Assembly (NCBI RefSeq): GCF_913063105.1
Contig: NZ_CAJXYQ010000007.1
Location: 186,001 to 250,000 of the forward strand
Direction: 5' to 3'
Source of the DNA: an uncultured Draconibacterium sp.
GTDB taxonomy: Bacteria; Bacteroidota; Bacteroidia; Bacteroidales; Prolixibacteraceae
Length of the DNA stretch: 64,000 nt
Positions 63,883-64,000 of the stretch are shown here, one piece after another. The notes beneath the pieces are model-generated. The model did no database searches. It was given only the letters and a program-made list of their open reading frames with translations, and was not told where the DNA came from. Position numbers and translations under genes: made by a program. Every line of letters starts with the position of its first letter. Position 1 is the first letter of the stretch.

Positions 63883-64000
63883 ATGGGAAAATTAGCATTT
63901 GACGCAGTTATTTTTGATATGGATGGTGTAATTACAAAAACCGCCATAACCCATGCAGCAGCATGGAAAAAAATGTTTGACGAATACCTGCAAAAACATG
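63883..64000 (+). CDS. HAD-superfamily hydrolase (beta-phosphoglucomutase-like), 3' partial
   Basis: The first 39 codons of a gene cut by the window end, starting ATG at 63883 after an A/G-rich ribosome-binding region. FDAVIFDMDGVITKTAITHA is the HAD motif I with the two catalytic Asp, and AAWKKMFDEYLQKH is typical of the beta-phosphoglucomutase-like group that is often fused or linked to GH65 phosphorylases. The rest of the protein is outside the window, so a fusion cannot be checked. Confidence 0.8.
   Translation, partial: MGKLAFDAVIFDMDGVITKTAITHAAAWKKMFDEYLQKH

Noticed and set aside
63656-63898. 80-codon minus-strand open frame across the tnaA leader and the HAD gene start
   Set aside because: It overlaps the start of the HAD gene and the shared promoter region, and shows no recognisable domain; only its last 27 codons (63656-63739) could be a leader frame.

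Overview
The window is a stretch of a Bacteroidota chromosome. Evidence: a SusC/SusD pair, type IX secretion and gliding genes (porX, porW/sprE, gldH), twin-arginine Gfo/Idh oxidoreductases, a Bacteroidota-type Mrp protein, and -7 promoter elements of the TAnnTTTG type in front of many genes. The moderate A+T content and gene set would fit a marine or sediment Marinilabiliales (Prolixibacteraceae-like) organism, but that finer placement is inference. I see no insertion sequence, prophage, CRISPR array or rRNA; one tRNA (Val, GAC) is present.

Layout. 1-3.96 kb: 3' end of dxs, a histidine kinase, yceD-rpmF and fabH. 4.1-10.4 kb: a bactofilin, two small membrane proteins and F1Fo ATP synthase genes atpB-E-F-H-A-G; atpD and atpC are not here. 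A strong terminator-like hairpin lies between atpE and atpF. 10.5-17.9 kb (minus): susC, susD, a Tat-exported Gfo/Idh oxidoreductase and a Tat-exported ThuA protein, without any glycoside hydrolase. 18.6-20.8 kb: tRNA-Val and a purine-type permease paired with a Tsx/DUF5020-like outer-membrane protein. 21.1-22.5 kb: DUF2461 gene and ispD. 22.7-29.3 kb: TetR regulator plus a complete RND efflux system. 29.4-33.1 kb: manC, an MlaE/MlaF-type ABC pair, a DUF89 phosphatase. 33.2-44.5 kb (minus): porX, porW/sprE, mrp, an alkyltransferase-like protein, trmB, gldH, ricT, holB. 44.8-53.3 kb: pgk, two small proteins, a lipoprotein beta-mannosidase, an unknown secreted protein, kbl, gltX.

53.4-62.2 kb is the most unusual region. 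Five tightly spaced minus-strand genes encode a tetraheme NapC/NirT cytochrome fused to an FGE-sulfatase (SUMF1-like) domain, a Tat-lipoprotein Gfo/Idh oxidoreductase, a GtrB/DPM-like glycosyltransferase, a multi-pass GT-C-like glycosyltransferase with a TPR tail, and a small membrane protein. Divergent from them is an 834-residue membrane protein with a PLC-like region, a LamG domain, one transmembrane helix and a cytoplasmic SARP-like winged helix plus helical (BTAD-like) domain. The intergenic region carries CTCTTAA heptamers phased at 23, 11 and 11 bp. The first overlaps the place where the -33 element of the five-gene operon should be, which is the site geometry known for SARP activators. 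I propose this as a candidate undescribed regulator-operon system: surface ligand sensing coupled to periplasmic redox and sugar transfer. 62.2-64 kb: tryptophanase with a long leader, and the start of a HAD phosphatase.
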